Shown: in pieces, positions 29,611-38,605 of the stretch
Layout: every line of letters starts with the position of its first letter
Position numbering within the stretch: the stretch's first letter is position 1
From: Allosaccharopolyspora coralli
Lineage (GTDB): Bacteria > Actinomycetota > Actinomycetes > Mycobacteriales > Pseudonocardiaceae
Length of the DNA: 64,000 nt
Assembly: GCF_009664835.1 (NCBI RefSeq)
Contig: NZ_CP045929.1
Coordinates: 4,402,001-4,466,000 of the forward strand
Reading direction: 5' to 3'
Made by a program: the position numbers and the translations under genes
Notes under the pieces: generated by a model
Seen by the model: only the letters and a program-made list of their open reading frames with translations
The model's database searches: none
Told to the model about the DNA's origin: nothing

Positions 29611-32600
29611 GCTTCGTATCCGAACACACTCGGGTTGCCGACAATCACGGTTTCGATGTCTTCATCTTCCTTCACCCGGATAACGTTCCACCCCCTTTCG
29701 AGTTGAAGCATGCTTGTGTCCGGTTGGTGACCTCCTCCCGGATCGTCCAGGACCACGGCAGTGGTGATGCCGTTGACGCGGTACACGAGATCGACCCGGC
29801 CCCGGTAGCCGGTCACCTCCACGTCCACTTTCTCGGGAGGCCTCAGGTCACGTTCGACGATCAGTCGCAACAACTGCTGGGCACGGGAGCCCGCTGCTTG
29901 ATCGACGATGCCGGGGTCGGCCTTGTGATCCTGTGACGCCTCTGTGGGGACCGGCCGCACACGTGAACGAGCCAGCGTGAGCAGGTGCGGCACCGCCCGT
30001 CGCCGATCGATCAGCTCATGGACTCCCTGATTGCCGTACGACAAGAGGCATCGATAGCAACCCTTGACGCAGGCGTCTGTCCTGTCCTCACCAGTGTCTG
30101 GGTCGGCGTGGATGATGCGCAGCGACTCCCGCGCGGCCTCGGTCAACGAATCGGGTTCCGCCTGGATGCGCCGTAGCACCCCCGCTCCGCCCTCTGCGGC
30201 TTCGATGAACATGGTCCGGCCGCGCAGTCCCTGATCCGGGAGTAGCTCGGAGGTCAGTTCGGAATCTTCGAGCTGGAACACCGCCTCGATGCCGCGCTCA
30301 AGCGCGAACTGCAGGGTGGTGGATTCGACGTTCGTGGGAGAGCTGGCGCTGGGTACCTGGTCGACAGCATCATTCCAGCGAAAGACGAGAATGTTCCGAC
30401 GGTCTTCCACGAACGGGACGACACGAGCCTTGGTCTTGACGTCCGCCGCCTTCGGCGAATCATCGTCCTCGCTGGTGTCGGTGTCCGTGTCGGCCTCGTT
30501 GAGCCAAGTTCCTTGCACCAGATCCAGCCAGAACCCGTGCACATCCTTGTTCTTGCGACGCTTACGACCCAGGTTGATCACCCTGAGCTCAGCTGCGTCG
30601 CCGTAGTACAGCTCAGCGACCGTCGCGTCATCGTTCTCGTCGGCCACTCTCCCCGCGAGGTAGCCGGGAGTTCGCCCTCGACGTACGAAGCGATACGAGG
30701 TCAGCATGTCGAATCCGACCCGGTTGCGTTCCTCCTCGTCGGCGCTGATCCGCTCCCGCCGACGGGTCACCACCGTCTGCATGTGCAGCATCTCCTGCAG
30801 CGCCTTGCCAAGGGGCGCGTCGCAGTGATCGCACACGTCGGCGCCCTCTTCACGAGGATGGTGATAGCCGCAAGAGGCACACACACGGGCTTGAGAGCGC
30901 ACGACTTCCCCGGCGCCCGCACCGTCCCTGCCACGCGGCAAGTTGATGCGCCTGACCTCGTAACGAGCGCCCTCGTGGTAGATGAGTGCCTTCGGGCCGA
31001 ACTCCGAAAGCGCCAGGAATCGCGGTCGTTGCAACCAAGTGTTGCCCCTGCCCCGCATACCGGGGATGTAGGCAGCGAGCGGCAAGCGAGGAAATGAATA
31101 GCCGGGAAGGAAACCCTCGCTGGCCAGGTAGCGGTACGGATAGAAGTCGCTCTGTCCAGAGTTGTCTGACTGGTTGAGTAGCAGCTCCATTCGCTGACGC
31201 GCCTCCCGCCACCGCTGGTCGGCGTCCTGGCGAGCCGTAGCCTTCGCTGAGGCGTCCTGCGCATGAACCGCAGCGGCGTCGAGTTCAGCTCTCACCGTGA
31301 GGTAAAGCTGGCGCCAACGGGTACACGCAGCGTCGAAAGCCACTAGCGCCTGCTCTACCGCTTCGGCGACCCACTGAGGATGCCACCACGCTTCCTGCCC
31401 GAACTGTTCGTACAGCGGCTTGAGCATGTGCTCAGCGGCCGCCAGCGCTCGCCGTTGCGCGTCCGCGTCAGACAGGTCGGCTCGAACCTCGTCAATGATC
31501 GGAAACTCGGGCAGGTCCAAGTCGAGCAGATCGGACATAGACGTGCCCAGCTTCCGCCCCGTCTCGGCGAGCCAGATCGCATGGACGTGTGAACGCACCA
31601 AGTCCTCGTTGGCCAAGTCCAATCGAGGTGGTTGCACCTTGCCCGCCACCATGAGGTCCGAACGCTCGAAGTAGTAGGTGTCGTGGCTATTACCGCTCGA
31701 GCAGTAGGTCACCACTAAAGCCGGCTGACCGGAACGTCCTGCACGACCACTGCGCTGAGCATAATTTGCAGGCGTCGGCGGCACGTTTCGCAGCCCCACC
31801 GCGTTGAGGGAGCGGATGTCGACACCGAGTTCCATCGTCGGCGAGCAGAACAACAACGGCAGCTTCGCAGAGCTGAACTCCTGCTCCCGTTCCTCTCGAG
31901 TGTCCGCGCGAACCTGCGCCGTATGCTCGGCAGCTCGGAAACCTGCAAGCTCCCTGGCAGTGTCCCGGTAGAGGTCACGGAAGTAAGGCACCACGCGAGG
32001 TTTGCGGTCTGCCCCGAATCGTTGTCGGATCGGGTTGGTCACGCCGGACTCGCCGTCACCCGGACGCAACACCATCAGCGAGACGTTCAGCCGGTAACCG
32101 GTGCGACCGAGTTCGGCGACCTCGGTCAGGTAACCCTGATCGTGCAGTACTCCGAGTAGATTTTCTATGACCTGGTCAGCATCAGTGGTCGAGAGCTTGA
32201 CACCGAATCTCTCCTCCTGACGGAGCCACCTGCCGTATGCGCCACGACCGGTGAGGTGCAGTGCATTCCTGGGCGCACCTTTGCCGCCAGGCCCAGGGAT
32301 CGCGATACCGATCGGCGGATCCGGCTCGCGCTCGGAGACTGACCACAACCCGACGAGCTGGTCCCTGCTCTCACGACGAAGGCGGTCGACAAAGTCCGGG
32401 GTCAGCACCTCCGACTCCAGAGCGAGAACGCGCCGCATCTCGTCGAAGAGGACTTTAATGATCTCCTTGCGCACTCGCGGAGCCGCAGCACCAAGGTGTG
32501 GATCGACCTTGGACCAGAGCGCGTCCATGGCGGCCAGCTCATCGAGTCCCTCGTATTCGATCAGCAGCAACCCCGTTTGCTCCAGGTTCGGCAGCGTGAC

Positions 32601-34790
32601 CCGCCATCCGTACTGCAAGTCTCGCATCGCCCGGTACTCCACGACGTTGCGCAGAGCCCGTTCGGCGCGAGAACGCAGTGGGATGCTGTTCGGAGACATC
32701 GCGTAGTCGTCGGCGTCCAGGCCAAGCGCCTTAGTGACTGCAGGCGCCAGATCGAGCGTGCTCAAGGAGGTCGCTTCAGTCGCAGCCCGGTACATCGCGG
32801 CCCTCAATTGCACGACCAACGCAAAGTCATTGAAGTGACCAGCTTGCAAACTGGCGTCCTGCCGGTTGTCTACGAACGTCAGAAGCTTTTTCGCGTCGTC
32901 GGCGAACTCTGGGTCGGTGACACTATGTAAGGAGCGCAACACGCTGGAGGCGATGATGCTCATGGCGCTGCTCCGGCCCTCTTTGTCTAACGTGACGAGC
33001 TTCGCGAGTTCGCTGCTGCGTGCAGCCTCGTAAGCGACACCACAGGTCAAACAGAATCGGAAACTCCCCGGGATCCAAGCCGCCACCGTCGTCCCCGGGT
33101 CGTCCGGCGTCGCAGCAGTACCGTCAGGCAGCAGCCACTTGCGACGAGGAACATCTCCCTGCCGGGCCTTGATGACCTGAGTCCCGCCCGGAAAGCGCTC
33201 CAACCAGCTGAATGGAAGTCTGTCCTCAGCGATGGGGTCCTGCGGCCAGGGATTCTCGGAGGAAATGTACAGGTAGCCGTCATGCTCGTCGGATGGCCGC
33301 AAGCCGTGTCGCGCCTTGAACATCTCTTCCGCAGAGCCAGCTCGTTCCCGCGTGACCATCAGATAGTCCTGACCACACTCACGGCAAAACGCAAGCGGAT
33401 AGAGGCGTCGCTCTCCAGGCAATTCAACCTGGAAGTCACTCTCGATCGACCGGCTCTCTACCGACTCGAGCGTGGCATACACCGACCCGCCCTTAGAGAG
33501 GAATTGATGCAGCCGGAAAGCGAACAACGGGCGGTTGTTGTTGGGATCACGCACCCTTGAACCGGCGAGGAGGGTGGCGCGGATCGCGTTGCCACAACTC
33601 TCGGCGTCGATCCCGGTGATCTCGCTAAGGTTCGCCGCCGCAAGCTCCACGGTGTTCGGATTACGCCGGACCAACGCACGCGTGTGCGGTTCCTCGGCAA
33701 GACCGAACGTATTCTCGATCCACGTGACGAGCGGATCTCCGCGAAGAGTATCGAAGTCCGCGTGCAAAGCGCTGTCGTCCGACTCCGCATCGCCTCGGGC
33801 GCGGACACGTTCCGCAAGTTGAGCGGAGTCAGTCACGTGCTCGATAGACGTCCGACTCAACGTCTCGCCGATGACCGCATCGGGTCGAACAGTTACACCG
33901 AAGATCTTGGAGGCAACTTCGGCTACCGCCACCCGCTGCTCAGCCCTAGTCTCACCGGTCGCCATAGTCGCTGACGTGCCCACGCACTGCAGAGTGTTCG
34001 CGGCTTGGCAAGCATCCCGGGTCCGGCGCACGAGCATCGCTACGTCGGCGCCTTGTCGACCCCGGTAGGTGTGCAGCTCGTCGAGCACCAGGAACCGCAG
34101 CCCTCGGGCCTGTTGGATGAGCTGTCGACGCTCCTCCGGCCTGGTCAGGATCAGTTCCAGCATCACGTAGTTCGTCAGCAGGATGTCCGGAGGGTTCTGC
34201 AGAATTCGCCTGCGTGCTTCGTCGTCCTCTTGACCGGTGTAACGCCCGAAAGTGACGGGTTGGCTCCCGTCGGGATAACCGGCAACCAGGAACTTGGCAA
34301 GTTCTTCCATCTGGCTGTTCGCCAGGGCGTTCATCGGGTACACGACAATCGCTTGAATGCCGCGCCCGCTGCCTTCCCTCAGCACGCGGTCGACGATCGG
34401 CACGATGTAGCTCAGCGACTTCCCCGATCCGGTTCCAGTAGTCAACACGTAAGACTCACCGGTGGCCGCAGTTTCGATCGCTTCACTCTGATGTTGATGC
34501 AGGACGAGCGGATGCCCACCTTCTCCGGTAGGAGGCTTGCCCACCCGGAAGATTCGCTCGCATTCGGGATGCAACTGGCCAGCCGAGACGAGATCACCTA
34601 CTCCTCCACCCCTTGCGAACGAGGGGTTGAGAGCCAGCCACGGGGGCGGCCACTGCGCACCGCGAGAGAGCTGCCGCTGCACATGTCCACGGACCCGCTC
34701 GTCGCGGATCTCAACGAAACCTTCGCTGAAAGAGCGGTAGTCGCGGATCAGCTGCTCATGTACTCGGAACGCGTCCAAGACGGCCCTCAC
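29607..34790 (-). CDS. Giant DEAD/H helicase with zinc clusters and DUF1998-like C-terminus
   Basis: A 1727-aa protein, first in the operon. GTGSGKS at 119-125 and D237-E-L-H (Walker A and B), then GTSATMA and YAQRSGRAGR define an SF2 helicase. A four-cysteine zinc site is at C1304, C1307, C1320 and C1323, and a second cluster, C1574, C1578, C1581 (CVKGCYRCLLSYGNQ), lies in a DUF1998-like C-terminal part with EAAEGGAGVLRRI. DISARM splits these features over DrmA and DrmB, while MrfA/YprA-type helicases join them. The start at GTG 34790 has no strong ribosome binding site. A function in DNA remodelling during defence is inferred. Confidence 0.88.
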   Translation of the reverse strand: MRAVLDAFRVHEQLIRDYRSFSEGFVEIRDERVRGHVQRQLSRGAQWPPPWLALNPSFARGGGVGDLVSAGQLHPECERIFRVGKPPTGEGGHPLVLHQHQSEAIETAATGESYVLTTGTGSGKSLSYIVPIVDRVLREGSGRGIQAIVVYPMNALANSQMEELAKFLVAGYPDGSQPVTFGRYTGQEDDEARRRILQNPPDILLTNYVMLELILTRPEERRQLIQQARGLRFLVLDELHTYRGRQGADVAMLVRRTRDACQAANTLQCVGTSATMATGETRAEQRVAVAEVASKIFGVTVRPDAVIGETLSRTSIEHVTDSAQLAERVRARGDAESDDSALHADFDTLRGDPLVTWIENTFGLAEEPHTRALVRRNPNTVELAAANLSEITGIDAESCGNAIRATLLAGSRVRDPNNNRPLFAFRLHQFLSKGGSVYATLESVESRSIESDFQVELPGERRLYPLAFCRECGQDYLMVTRERAGSAEEMFKARHGLRPSDEHDGYLYISSENPWPQDPIAEDRLPFSWLERFPGGTQVIKARQGDVPRRKWLLPDGTAATPDDPGTTVAAWIPGSFRFCLTCGVAYEAARSSELAKLVTLDKEGRSSAMSIIASSVLRSLHSVTDPEFADDAKKLLTFVDNRQDASLQAGHFNDFALVVQLRAAMYRAATEATSLSTLDLAPAVTKALGLDADDYAMSPNSIPLRSRAERALRNVVEYRAMRDLQYGWRVTLPNLEQTGLLLIEYEGLDELAAMDALWSKVDPHLGAAAPRVRKEIIKVLFDEMRRVLALESEVLTPDFVDRLRRESRDQLVGLWSVSEREPDPPIGIAIPGPGGKGAPRNALHLTGRGAYGRWLRQEERFGVKLSTTDADQVIENLLGVLHDQGYLTEVAELGRTGYRLNVSLMVLRPGDGESGVTNPIRQRFGADRKPRVVPYFRDLYRDTARELAGFRAAEHTAQVRADTREEREQEFSSAKLPLLFCSPTMELGVDIRSLNAVGLRNVPPTPANYAQRSGRAGRSGQPALVVTYCSSGNSHDTYYFERSDLMVAGKVQPPRLDLANEDLVRSHVHAIWLAETGRKLGTSMSDLLDLDLPEFPIIDEVRADLSDADAQRRALAAAEHMLKPLYEQFGQEAWWHPQWVAEAVEQALVAFDAACTRWRQLYLTVRAELDAAAVHAQDASAKATARQDADQRWREARQRMELLLNQSDNSGQSDFYPYRYLASEGFLPGYSFPRLPLAAYIPGMRGRGNTWLQRPRFLALSEFGPKALIYHEGARYEVRRINLPRGRDGAGAGEVVRSQARVCASCGYHHPREEGADVCDHCDAPLGKALQEMLHMQTVVTRRRERISADEEERNRVGFDMLTSYRFVRRGRTPGYLAGRVADENDDATVAELYYGDAAELRVINLGRKRRKNKDVHGFWLDLVQGTWLNEADTDTDTSEDDDSPKAADVKTKARVVPFVEDRRNILVFRWNDAVDQVPSASSPTNVESTTLQFALERGIEAVFQLEDSELTSELLPDQGLRGRTMFIEAAEGGAGVLRRIQAEPDSLTEAARESLRIIHADPDTGEDRTDACVKGCYRCLLSYGNQGVHELIDRRRAVPHLLTLARSRVRPVPTEASQDHKADPGIVDQAAGSRAQQLLRLIVERDLRPPEKVDVEVTGYRGRVDLVYRVNGITTAVVLDDPGGGHQPDTSMLQLERGWNVIRVKEDEDIETVIVGNPSVFGYEA

Positions 34791-34948
34791 TCACTCTGAC
34801 GTTAACCCGAATCTACTACCCTAAGTGACATCTCGACTACGGTCATAACCGCAGATGATCGAGTTTGCAACTACCCCGTCCCACCTCGTGCCCAGTGGAA
34901 GAGGCCAGCACTGTCGGTGCACGACAAGGCGGTCGGACGGGCTAACCC

Positions 34949-35302
34949 TCACCGGGGCAAAGTCGGCCACCGAACGGTCACGACGACCGAGTCTTCCTCC
35001 GCTTCCCATGCGTGCTCGACGCCCGGTCCCCACACCAGATAGTCGCCCTGCCGCTGAAGCAGGGCGCTGTCGTCGGTGAGATGCACGTGGAACTTGCCGT
35101 GGATGAGGAGGACCAACGTGGTGCGCTCGTTGTCCGGTGCCCACTCCGGGCGCGTCTCGCCTGCCGGGTGAGTACCCCACTTAACTTCGACATCCTTGGA
35201 GTGGCGTACGCCTTCGCTGGGGTCGATGAAGTGGCCGAGGATCCAGCCGCGGCGCTCACTGCCGTCGTCCGCCGCGTTACCGGTGTACCACTGGTCGGTC
35301 AT
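34949..35302 (-). CDS. Cupin-like protein
   Basis: A 117-aa protein from ATG 35302. GKFHVHLTDD and QGDYLVWGPGVEHAWEAEED form the two cupin motifs, with two histidines in the first and one in the second able to bind a metal. It overlaps the regulator-like gene upstream by 4 bp (ATGA), so the two are co-translated. A small-molecule-binding or sugar-processing role is possible; the ligand is not known. Confidence 0.8.
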   Translation of the reverse strand: MTDQWYTGNAADDGSERRGWILGHFIDPSEGVRHSKDVEVKWGTHPAGETRPEWAPDNERTTLVLLIHGKFHVHLTDDSALLQRQGDYLVWGPGVEHAWEAEEDSVVVTVRWPTLPR

Positions 35303-36900
35303 TGCTGGATCTCCCATTCGATCGCCGGGGCGTCTACGCGAGGGCTGTCCAGCTCGGACAGCCGACGAAGTCCTTGCAGGAAGGCGAACAGACCCTCGTT
35401 GCTCCATGCCACATCGGCGCACAGCTCCGCGAGCAGCACGCGGTCCATGCTGGAGTACTGCTGAAGCTTGCTTGATTCCCAGTTGGCCTCCACCTGGCCG
35501 CCGAACCGCTGCCAGAACTCCTCGTCATGGATGACGATCAAACTGGCGAACTCATAGTTCCCGCTGACGAGGTTCAGGCCGAGACCGGTGCACTCCATGA
35601 GCCATTGACGGTCGCTGTCGTTCTCGGTCAGCCACCGCATGGGCTCGGAAAGCCTGCTCAGATGCATCGGGTCGGCGCTGCGTTGAGGGGAGATGGTGTT
35701 GTCCACGTCCTCGCGCCCGAACAGCTCTTCCTCCATCTCTCGCTGGAGCGTGGCGCTGAGCTGCGTGTCCTCGCGTTGATCGATGAGCGGTTCATGGAAC
35801 GACTTCGGGATCGGAGCGAGGCGCCGGGATGCGTTCAAGACGTGCCCACCGCGTTCCTGGACAAGTAGGACGTAGTCAGCGGGACGACGACCTCGCCCAG
35901 GGCGCGCGATCGCGCACAACGCGAGAGGACCGCCAGCACACAGACGCTGCCGGGTGTCGAGGACGGCCGCAGCGTCCGGCAGATAGTGGTCCCGTAGCGG
36001 GAGCTGACCTGGCAGCGTTGAACGATCCTCAGCGATCGCGTCAACCATCTCCCCTTCGAGGAGATCCATCGTAAGCGCGTACTGCACGAACTCGGTCATC
36101 CCAAACGAGCCGCCGAGCTTGCCGGAGCCGACATCGGCGTCGAGTAGACGATACAGCGGGGCGTTGACCAGTCGGGTGTCTTCTTCCAGAGTCTCGGCGA
36201 TCCGTTGAACCGCCTGCTCGGTCGTGAACTCGTCCAACCCGTGTCCGTATGCGGCCGGCGTGCGCTCCAAGGCGAACTGGTCGTGGTCGGGTGTGAGCGG
36301 GCACCGCAGGTCCAGCCAGTCCGGACTGGTGAAGACGCTCGTCACGGCACGTCGAGCGTCTTCGATGCCTGCCGTGTAAGTGCCCCACCCTGTCCGGCCA
36401 TCTCTGTAGTAGGTGGCCAGAGCCTCGGCAAGCTGGTGTTGGTCGACGCGGTTGCGGCGGAATCGCCGATCGCGCAGAGAGTGCGGTTCCAGCGCAGAGA
36501 GACGGTCGAGCACTTGGTTGCGAGCGGTTCCGCTTGCCCAGCCAGCTTCCCGCTCAACCCAGTCGAGGGCTGCCCCGATGTTGGGATCAGCCGTGATCCG
36601 CCGCTCGGCTTCTGCCGTATCGCGTTTGCGGTGCCCTTCGGACGCTTCGGGATGCGATGCCTCGTCCGTGGTCTCCACGAGCAGTGAGAAGCGTGCCTTG
36701 ACTTGATCTGGCGCTTGGTACAGCAAGGTATCGAGCGCCTGTTGAAGCTCGCTGCCCGGCTGAGATTCCGGGTTTGCGTTCCACTTCGCAACGGTGCGCA
36801 CCGCTGTCCCGAGTCGGTCCGCGAAGGCTTCGTTCGTCAGTCGCTGTGCCCGCTGGAGGGCGCTGGCGCGCTCACCCGTCCAGACATCGACAACGTCCAC
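35299..36900 (-). CDS. XRE-type HTH protein with Nudix-like C-terminal region
   Basis: A 533-aa protein. Residues 1-45 hold a helix-turn-helix (RAQRLTNEAFADRLGTAVRTVAKW) typical of XRE regulators. From about 330, ALCAIARPGRGRRPADYVLLVQ and R387-E-M-E-E-E recall a Nudix fold and Nudix box, though the glycine-rich part of the box is weak, so the hydrolase role is uncertain. The middle is unrecognised. With the cupin protein it forms a two-gene unit between the defence operon and gntR. It could sense a nucleotide signal. Confidence 0.7.
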   Translation of the reverse strand: MDVVDVWTGERASALQRAQRLTNEAFADRLGTAVRTVAKWNANPESQPGSELQQALDTLLYQAPDQVKARFSLLVETTDEASHPEASEGHRKRDTAEAERRITADPNIGAALDWVEREAGWASGTARNQVLDRLSALEPHSLRDRRFRRNRVDQHQLAEALATYYRDGRTGWGTYTAGIEDARRAVTSVFTSPDWLDLRCPLTPDHDQFALERTPAAYGHGLDEFTTEQAVQRIAETLEEDTRLVNAPLYRLLDADVGSGKLGGSFGMTEFVQYALTMDLLEGEMVDAIAEDRSTLPGQLPLRDHYLPDAAAVLDTRQRLCAGGPLALCAIARPGRGRRPADYVLLVQERGGHVLNASRRLAPIPKSFHEPLIDQREDTQLSATLQREMEEELFGREDVDNTISPQRSADPMHLSRLSEPMRWLTENDSDRQWLMECTGLGLNLVSGNYEFASLIVIHDEEFWQRFGGQVEANWESSKLQQYSSMDRVLLAELCADVAWSNEGLFAFLQGLRRLSELDSPRVDAPAIEWEIQQ

Positions 36901-36991
36901 TTCGCCGCGCTCCCCTCAGTCGAGTGCATCGTGGGTGCACTGCTGGTGCATCGCTGGTTCATCAGATTTGCCCAGGTCACAGGGTTGAATT

Positions 36992-37020
36992 CTTGGTGTC
37001 AGTCGAAAGCAGACACCAGG
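36992..37020 (-). terminator. Hairpin after gntR-like gene
   Basis: TGGTGTC (36994-37000) pairs with GACACCA (37012-37018), with a G-T pair and a C-G pair extending it. It lies 31 bp beyond the stop of the GntR gene on the minus strand. A T-rich tail is weak. Confidence 0.45.
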
Positions 37021-37050
37021 AGGAACACCGTGAGCCACCCGCTCCCGCAC

Positions 37051-37401
37051 TCAGCGGCCGGCTTCGGACTGAGATTGCTCGACAGCCTCGACCCGCATCC
37101 GAAGTTCGCGCACCTCGTCGCGGATCGCCTGCAGCTCGGATGTCTCGTCACTCGGGGCTACATCGTCCGGTTTGGCGCTGACGAACGTTCCACGGCCGCT
37201 CACCGAGGTAAGAACCCCTTCGTGCTGGAGCTTCTTCACCGCGACGTGCACGGTCAGCTCGGCCACACCGTAGTCCTCCGCAAGCGAGCGCAGGGACGGA
37301 AGCTTCGCCCCTACCTGCACCTCACCGGCCGTGATCTGGCGTCGTAGGTCTTCCTCGATCTGTGCGCTGAGTGGCTGAGCGCCCTGCTGATTGATCGGCA
37401 C
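37051..37401 (-). CDS. GntR-family regulator of the element
   Basis: A 116-aa protein with a winged helix-turn-helix (LPSLRSLAEDYGVAELTVHVAVKKL followed by GRGTFV) and a short coiled coil in place of a large ligand domain (LQAIRDEVRELRMRVEAVEQ). Small GntR proteins of this kind repress transfer genes in actinomycete elements (KorSA-like). It is divergent from the transfer operon, and the gap holds dyad operators, so it most likely represses that promoter and its own. Confidence 0.88.
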   Translation of the reverse strand: MPINQQGAQPLSAQIEEDLRRQITAGEVQVGAKLPSLRSLAEDYGVAELTVHVAVKKLQHEGVLTSVSGRGTFVSAKPDDVAPSDETSELQAIRDEVRELRMRVEAVEQSQSEAGR

Positions 37402-37428
37402 GACGCCAGCTTAACCCCTTCCACTCCA

Positions 37429-37497
37429 GGCGCACTAGTGCGCCACAAACGGCCCTTGACACGAGCACACTAATGCGCCTTAATGTGCATTAACCGC
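37429..37497. promoter_or_regulatory. Operator/promoter region between gntR and the transfer operon
   Basis: A perfect 16-bp palindrome, GGCGCACTAGTGCGCC, is at 37429-37444. A near copy, GCACACTAATGCGC, is at 37465-37478 (12 of 14 bases the same as the palindrome core), 35 bp away. A third dyad, TTAATGTGCATTAA, is at 37480-37493. TTGACA at 37456-37461 is a candidate -35 box, with a -10 at about 37479-37486. The operators straddle the promoter, which fits repression by the GntR protein. Confidence 0.65.
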
Positions 37498-37513
37498 ACG
37501 ACAGGAGTCAGCA

Positions 37514-37813
37514 ATGCGTAAGCCTTCCGAGTCCGCCAACACCTTTACTGAGCAGCCCCTGGAGGCCGAGCGGGCTGCGCTGGCGACGGACTATCTCGCG
37601 GTGAAGCTCGAACTGAACGTCATCGATGCCGAGAGCGCGGTGCTGGCATCGGAAGCCGTGGGGGTCACGGATGTCTTTGCGATGCGGCGGTTGGACCGTG
37701 CCCGTCGCGAGTTGCACAAGCTGCTGGCTGAACGGCAGTGGGCCCGCGCGCTGTCCAACGGTCCCGGTCCTCTGCGGGAAGTCGAGATAGACGATCCGTC
37801 GTCGGCTGCGTGA
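37514..37813 (+). CDS. Small helical hypothetical protein, first gene of the transfer operon
   Basis: A 99-aa, mostly helical protein with ATG at 37514 and AGGAG at 37503-37507. It begins MRKPSESANTF and holds the charged helix RRLDRARRELHKLLAERQW. The function is unknown. Its place right behind the GntR operators suggests it is the first product of the operon to be made on induction. Confidence 0.7.
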   Translation: MRKPSESANTFTEQPLEAERAALATDYLAVKLELNVIDAESAVLASEAVGVTDVFAMRRLDRARRELHKLLAERQWARALSNGPGPLREVEIDDPSSAA

Positions 37814-37846
37814 GTCGCCGAGAAGTCCGAGGAAAGCGGAGGAGTC

Positions 37847-38011
37847 ATGGCTAAGGATTTTGTTCACGATGCTCGTCGGAGCTGGTGGAACGGAGATGTC
37901 ACCACCCGGTGCGGAATGAGGTTTCCCGGCGGCACGGGGGACTGGGAGCACGTCTTCCTCGGCTCGGTCACGTGCCGCGAGTGCAAGAACGCCCGCAAGC
38001 GGAGTCGTTGA
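37847..38011 (+). CDS. Tiny basic protein with cysteine motif
   Basis: A 54-aa protein with ATG at 37847 and GGAGG six nt before it. It ends VTCRECKNARKRSR, where CREC plus an upstream cysteine (TTRCGMRF) could bind zinc. It is basic and may bind nucleic acid. Small proteins of this sort are common on actinomycete elements; the function is unknown. Confidence 0.65.
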   Translation: MAKDFVHDARRSWWNGDVTTRCGMRFPGGTGDWEHVFLGSVTCRECKNARKRSR

Positions 38012-38063
38012 ACCGCAATCGAGACCTGTGGTGGTCTCTGTCTGTCCTGATTGGAGTTTCGCT

Positions 38064-38279
38064 GTGGTGACCTACAACGTCCTCGTCGGATTAATCGTCG
38101 TGATCCTGATCCTGGCGCGCAAGCGGATGGATTGGACCCAGCTCATCGGTGGGATGGCCTTGGCGTTCCTGCTGTTGCCGACCGTGGTCGGTGACCCGAT
38201 GGCTGAGGTGACGCAGACGTTCGCGTCCGCGATCACTACCGCCGCCAACGGTGTGCTGGCTGATGTGGGGATCAGTTGA
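38064..38279 (+). CDS. Small two-segment membrane protein
   Basis: A protein of 71 aa from GTG 38064 (38067 is also possible), with GGAG eight nt upstream. Two hydrophobic segments (VLVGLIVVILILA and GGMALAFLLLPTVVG) flank a basic linker. It resembles small spread-type (Spd) membrane proteins of actinomycete plasmids in size and place, but the match is only by topology. Confidence 0.65.
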   Translation: MVTYNVLVGLIVVILILARKRMDWTQLIGGMALAFLLLPTVVGDPMAEVTQTFASAITTAANGVLADVGIS

Positions 38280-38374
38280 GCCCCCGCAGGTCCCGGCCCG
38301 GCAGTCATTCCGCCAAGAACTCCCTGCCGGACCGGGCTCCCCACCACCAGCTGAGCAGCAAGGAGACCCTCAGC

Positions 38375-38605
38375 ATGACGACCCCACCGCCTGAGGGCCA
38401 CACGCGGGTGCGCCGGTATCCGGTGGCCACCGTCGACGACGATCCGCGGTTCACGCTCGGCCTGGTCCTGGACGTGGCCGAGGTGCTGGAACGGCACGGC
38501 TATCCCGCGTTTCGCGGTCCGTGCGCCGTCGGCACCGCCGACCTGGTGGACCTGCAGCAAACCCTGTTCGCGTTCCTCTACACCGGTGGGGGTGGGCAGG
38601 CATGA
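38375..38605 (+). CDS. Small hypothetical protein of the transfer operon
   Basis: A 76-aa protein from ATG 38375, preceded by AGGAG at 38361-38365. Sequence such as RYPVATVDDDPRFTLGLVLDVAEVLERHG looks like a compact helical fold. A TTG at 38276, overlapping the previous stop, is an alternative start but gives an unlikely N-terminus. It overlaps the next gene by ATGA. The function is unknown. Confidence 0.7.
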   Translation: MTTPPPEGHTRVRRYPVATVDDDPRFTLGLVLDVAEVLERHGYPAFRGPCAVGTADLVDLQQTLFAFLYTGGGGQA

